This document shows positions 1 to 12,500 of a DNA stretch of 12,500 nucleotides, piece by piece. The stretch is from assembly GCA_002104895.1 (NCBI GenBank), contig MCFG01000412.1, forward strand, positions 1 to 12,500, given 5' to 3'. The notes under the pieces are model-generated. The model did not search any database, was not told the origin of the DNA, and saw only the letters and a list, made by a program, of their open reading frames with translations. A program made the position numbers and the translations under genes. The DNA is from Anaeromyces robustus (Eukaryota > Neocallimastigomycota > Neocallimastigomycetes > Neocallimastigales > Neocallimastigaceae). The number at the start of each line of letters is the position of its first letter. Positions within the stretch are counted from its first letter, which is position 1.

Positions 1-190
1 CTAATACACTTTCAGATACATCATTTATTCCTATTGATTTATATATTTTAGCAACGATGCTTTTATTATAAAAATTAATATGGTCGATTGTAGATGAATT
101 GTTATTTGAAATGGTATCATTTTCTTCTTCTTCTTCTTCTTCTGAGTTATTATTAAATATTGATAAAGGTATATTATCATATGAAGACAT
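1..190 (-). CDS. Partial histone-fold protein, probably TAF6-like (first exon only)
   Basis: The minus strand is open from an ATG at 190 to the window edge: 63 codons, no stop. The product begins MSSYDNIPLSIF, then has an acidic and Asn/Ser-rich stretch with seven consecutive Glu (GAA codons, 122-142). It ends in a segment reading SIVAKIYKSIGINDVSESVL. That segment resembles the first helix and loop of a TAF6-type histone fold, where family members read like 'VKxVAESxGIxxLxDxV'. TAF6 pairs with TAF9 inside TFIID and related co-activators in the nucleus. TAF3/TAF8-type histone folds start similarly and cannot be excluded from so little sequence. The last bases read GTATTAG on the coding strand, a donor-like string similar to GT sites used elsewhere here, so the exon may end at the edge. 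That this is a real exon is fairly sure; the TAF6 identity is moderate. Confidence 0.5.
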   Translation of the reverse strand, partial: MSSYDNIPLSIFNNNSEEEEEEENDTISNNNSSTIDHINFYNKSIVAKIYKSIGINDVSESVL

Positions 191-611
191 TTTTATATTA
201 TTATTATTATTATTATTTCAAAAAAATAATATAAATAATATTATTTATTCATTAATTTTTTTTTTGGAATTTAAAAATAACAATTTTCAAATAATATAAA
301 ATTAATATTATCATTATTTAATATAAAAATTTATTTTATATTAAATTAAATAACAAATAAACTTCTTTTTAATATGTTTTTTATTGGTTTAGAATCATAT
401 ATAATGGAAAAATTTATACTAAAGTATTAATTATTGTAAAAATATTAAATTATAAATATAGTTTTATTTTTTTTTATTTTATTTTTTATTTTATTTTATT
501 TCTATTCTTGATATAATTAACTATCAATATCAATATTAATATTACATGATGGGTATCATTTATATTTATTATTTTATTATATATATAAAATTATTTATTT
601 TGTTATTAATA
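191..611. other. AT-rich intergenic region between two minus-strand genes
   Basis: This 421-bp stretch separates the stop of IFT43 (612-614, minus) from the ATG of the TAF6-like gene (190, minus). It therefore holds the IFT43 3' end and the TAF6-like promoter and leader. I see only A/T tracts, such as T-rich runs at 466-500 and ATT/ATA repeats. I see no open frame of note, no RNA gene and no element I can name. Confidence 0.6.
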
Positions 612-1898
612 TTAATTATCATTTTTAGATATTTTAAATCTGTCAAAATCTAGAGTGCTTCCTACACCTTTTATTAATCCATGACCAGGTGTAAAATCTA
701 ATTTATTAAGATATCCATTATCTTTGTCTATATCATTTTGAATTTCTGATGCTACTTCAACAAATAGCATGTCCCAGTCCCAATGTTTATCTTCTTCCAT
801 AATCTGATCTGGATAACATAATGAATTATTAGAAAGAAAACTTAAATCTATACCTAAATATACCTAATATATTGTAATTTATACATATAAATATATAAAT
901 ATATATATTAATATATAAATATATATATTAATTCATTATTTATAAAATATATATCTCACTTCATTTAAATATTCTTCTGATGAATTAATGAATTCACTTT
1001 CAAGTTCTCTCATTGTAGGTATTCTGTTAACTTTAATTTGTGGTGGGGCGGCTACAGTAGTTAACATTTCATTTTTTTCTTCTTCTTCAATGTCAGGAAT
1101 AATCATTATATCATTATCTTTTTTTATTTATTTAATTTATAATATTTTATTTTATTTATTATATATTATATTATTTATATTTATAATATATATAGTATGA
1201 TTTTATTTTTATATTAATATATTTTAACATTATATTATTATGTTATAGTTTTATTTTGTTATGTATAAAAATATTTAAATATAATCAAAAAGGAAATAAA
1301 TTAGTTTATTTGAATATATATGTATATATATTTATTTATTTCAATGTCGTTTAATACCTTCATTATTTAGAACTCTTTCTGTTACTCTTCATATATATAT
1401 ATATAATTTTTTTTTTTTTTATTTAAAATAAATATATTTATTATTTTTTTAGTGTCTTTATATTTTTATTATTTTTTTGATAATAGTAATATACTTATAG
1501 CTACTTTGGTTTAGGAACTTGTAAATCTTCTGATGAAGGATTTGAATTTAACGGATTTTCCGATTTTTTATTATGTTCATTTTTAGTTTTTTTCTTTCTT
1601 TCTTTTTGTGGTCTTTGAAGAAAGTTTTTTTCAAGTTCTTTTTGGTTGTTATTTATATTTTGATTCTATTGAAATTATTAATCAAATGATTTTTTGTTAA
1701 ATAAGTATAGATATAAATTAATTATTCTATTATTTATTTGTGTACATTTAATTCTGGATCTATAATTCCAAGTCCATTTTCAGGTGCAAGTTGTCTGCGC
1801 CTATGCTCTCTTTTTGGTTTTTCACCTAAACTTAAATTGATATCTGGATTTTGTTTTTCATTTTTTCTTTCTTTCATGTTATTAATAATATCTTCCAT
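612..1898 (-). CDS. IFT43: Intraflagellar transport protein 43 (IFT-A subunit)
   Basis: Five exons on the minus strand: 1898-1746, 1665-1505, 1386-1358, 1117-960 and 863-612. All junctions are GT/AG, with phases 0, 2, 1, 0, giving 250 residues; human IFT43 is about 208. The ATG at 1898 follows an in-frame TGA. IFT43 is a small subunit of the IFT-A complex, which serves retrograde transport and membrane-protein import in flagella. Two blocks identify it. Exon 4 carries PDIEEEE, then VAAPPQIKVNR and TMRELE (residues 122-153), matching the family's PDLEE...VAAPPSIQ-R...RDL block. Exon 5 carries GIDLSFL and then EEDKHWDWDMLFVEV (residues 171-204), matching the family's 'DDxxWDWDxLFTEV'. The N-terminal third is basic and low-complexity, as is usual. 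About 45 residues follow the conserved end. Exons 4-5 are very secure, exons 1-2 likely, and the 29-nt exon 3 is inferred from phase. Confidence 0.88.
1358..1386 (-). other. IFT43: Predicted 29-nt microexon of IFT43
   Basis: Exon 2 ends in phase 2 (AA before GTAGCT) and exon 4 begins in phase 1, so they cannot join directly: AA plus ATAATG would create a TAA. The minus-strand segment 1386-1358 is preceded by AG and followed by GTATTA. It encodes roughly KVTERVLNNE and changes phase 2 to phase 1 exactly. It is supported by frame arithmetic and splice dinucleotides only, not by protein similarity. Confidence 0.5.
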
Positions 1899-2395
1899 TT
1901 TTCAATTTTTTATTTTTTTTTAATTTTAATTACAATATAGAAGAACCTTTTTCTAATAATAAATAATAAAAAAATTATTAAATTAATAATTTTAAAACAA
2001 TTTTTTTTTTATAATATTATTTAGTATAATAAATATTAATTTTTATTACTGAATTTTTATTCGGAGTTAAAACAATAATTAATAAAGTTAAAATTCTGTT
2101 TCATTCACATAATTTTAATATTATTATTGATGATATTATTATTTAATACAATTAAAGAAGTTATTGTAATAATGATATATAATAAATATATTTCAAAATT
2201 ATAAAAATAACATGAAAATATAGCTGAAGATATAAAAAAGCGATAATTATTAGACAATAATAAACTTATGAAAAAAAAATTATAAAAAATATAAAAAGAT
2301 AAATAATAATAATCATAATAATAATAAATAATAATAAAAATAACAATAATAAAATATATATTTAGTTGAAGAAATTATAAATTAATATTAATAAA
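1899..2395. promoter_or_regulatory. Shared upstream region of divergent IFT43 and Armadillo-like genes
   Basis: These 497 bp separate the two start codons (1898 minus, 2396 plus), so both promoters and 5' leaders must lie here. It is almost pure A/T. The least A/T-biased patch is 2050-2110 (TTCGGAGTTAAAAC and around). If the plus-strand transcript begins upstream of 2170, its leader has short upstream ORFs at 2172-2204, 2212-2223 and 2268-2285. No specific factor site can be named. Confidence 0.45.
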
Positions 2396-7590
<5,195 letters not shown>

Positions 7591-7610
7591 TAATTAATTG
7601 GTTTTTTTAT

Positions 7611-7611
<1 letters not shown>

Positions 7612-7649
<38 letters not shown>
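7612..7649 (+). repeat. A38 homopolymer just after the Armadillo-like gene
   Basis: Thirty-eight consecutive A residues begin 22 bp after the stop codon. AATTGG (7596-7601) and CCAATT (7654-7659) flank it as an inverted repeat, and a T7 run precedes it. It may mark the transcript 3' end or be simple slippage. Its length is a likely assembly uncertainty. Confidence 0.9.
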
Positions 7650-7651
<2 letters not shown>

Positions 7652-7771
7652 ATCCAATTTTTTATTTATTCTAATAAATAATATATATTTTAAATGCATT
7701 ATTATTTTATTAGTTTATGTAATAATTGATATTATAAAAAAGTATATTCTATTTTATTATTACTGTCAAAA

Positions 7772-7777
7772 CACGTG
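7772..7777. promoter_or_regulatory. E-box palindrome CACGTG upstream of SMC6
   Basis: CACGTG, in the context ACACGTGATT, lies 220 bp upstream of the SMC6 ATG. CACGTG, often extended as TCACGTG, is the established core site for bHLH factors such as fungal Cbf1. A 6-bp palindrome with four G/C bases is improbable by chance in DNA this AT-rich. Binding is inferred, not shown. Confidence 0.35.
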
Positions 7778-7997
7778 ATTATAGAATTTTTTAAAAAAAT
7801 AAAAAATTCCACAACCTAATAAAAATTAAATAATTAAGATTATTTTTCATTTACTTATTATCATTTTACTTTTTTTAATTGTATTACATTTCTTGTTTTT
7901 TTTTTTTTTTTCTTTACTTTTACATTTTATTTATTCTCTTCTTTTTTTAATTTCTGCTTGTATTTTTTCGCTTTAATTAAAATTAAAAACCGTTTCG

Positions 7998-12500
<4,503 letters not shown>

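Larger units (their letters stand above)
7591..7997. other. Intergenic region between the Armadillo-like gene and SMC6
   Basis: These 407 bp hold the 3' end of the upstream gene (stop TAA 7588-7590) and the SMC6 promoter. Contents in order: an A38 run (7612-7649) flanked by AATTGG and CCAATT; an AT-rich stretch; a CACGTG palindrome (7772-7777); and a long T-rich, pyrimidine-biased tract (about 7860-7975) ending just upstream of the SMC6 ATG. There is no open frame of note. Confidence 0.6.

Noticed and set aside
988-1200. Plus-strand hydrophobic open frame, membrane-protein-like
   Set aside because: It is antisense to IFT43 exon 4 and an AT-rich intron; poly-Phe/Ile arises from TTT/ATT runs.
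7612-7649. Poly(A) tail of a retroposed gene copy
   Set aside because: The upstream gene keeps its introns, and I see no target-site duplication or reverse-transcriptase-like sequence nearby.

Overview
The window is nuclear DNA of a flagellated, probably fungal, eukaryote with extremely low GC (well under a quarter G+C by eye). Four things point there. The genes are cut by short GT-AG spliceosomal introns; I count 35. The standard genetic code is used: Gln is CAA/CAG, and TAA/TAG occur only as stops. One gene is a clear IFT43, an intraflagellar-transport protein found only in lineages that build cilia or flagella. Another is SMC6, whose head and hinge read like fungal SMC6. IFT43 argues against Plasmodium and Dictyostelium, and codon use argues against ciliates. 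An anaerobic gut fungus (Neocallimastigomycota) or another AT-rich zoosporic fungus is my best guess, but this is inference.

Layout. 1-190 (minus): first exon of a histone-fold protein, most like TAF6, running off the left edge. 191-611: AT-rich intergenic. 612-1898 (minus): IFT43 in five exons, including a 29-nt microexon. 1899-2395: shared upstream region between two divergent genes. 2396-7590 (plus): an 18-exon gene for a protein of about 1,220 residues that I cannot name. It has Armadillo-like helical repeats at both ends and a charged, Asn/Asp-rich insert of about 620 residues encoded by a single 1.87-kb exon. 7591-7997: intergenic, with an A38 run and a CACGTG box. 7998-12500 (plus): the first 15 exons (about 896 residues) of SMC6, cut off by the right edge in the second coiled coil.

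How they relate. SMC6 belongs to the nuclear SMC5/6 DNA-repair complex, IFT43 to the flagellar IFT-A train, and the TAF6-like protein to TFIID/SAGA-type transcription complexes. There is no operon logic. The most distinctive feature is the Armadillo-like gene: nearly all its introns are phase 1, and five exons are exactly 123 nt (41 codons), so the exon pattern follows the protein repeat. I see no mobile element, CRISPR array, tRNA or rRNA. Exon boundaries come from reading frames and GT/AG sites only; no transcript data were available.
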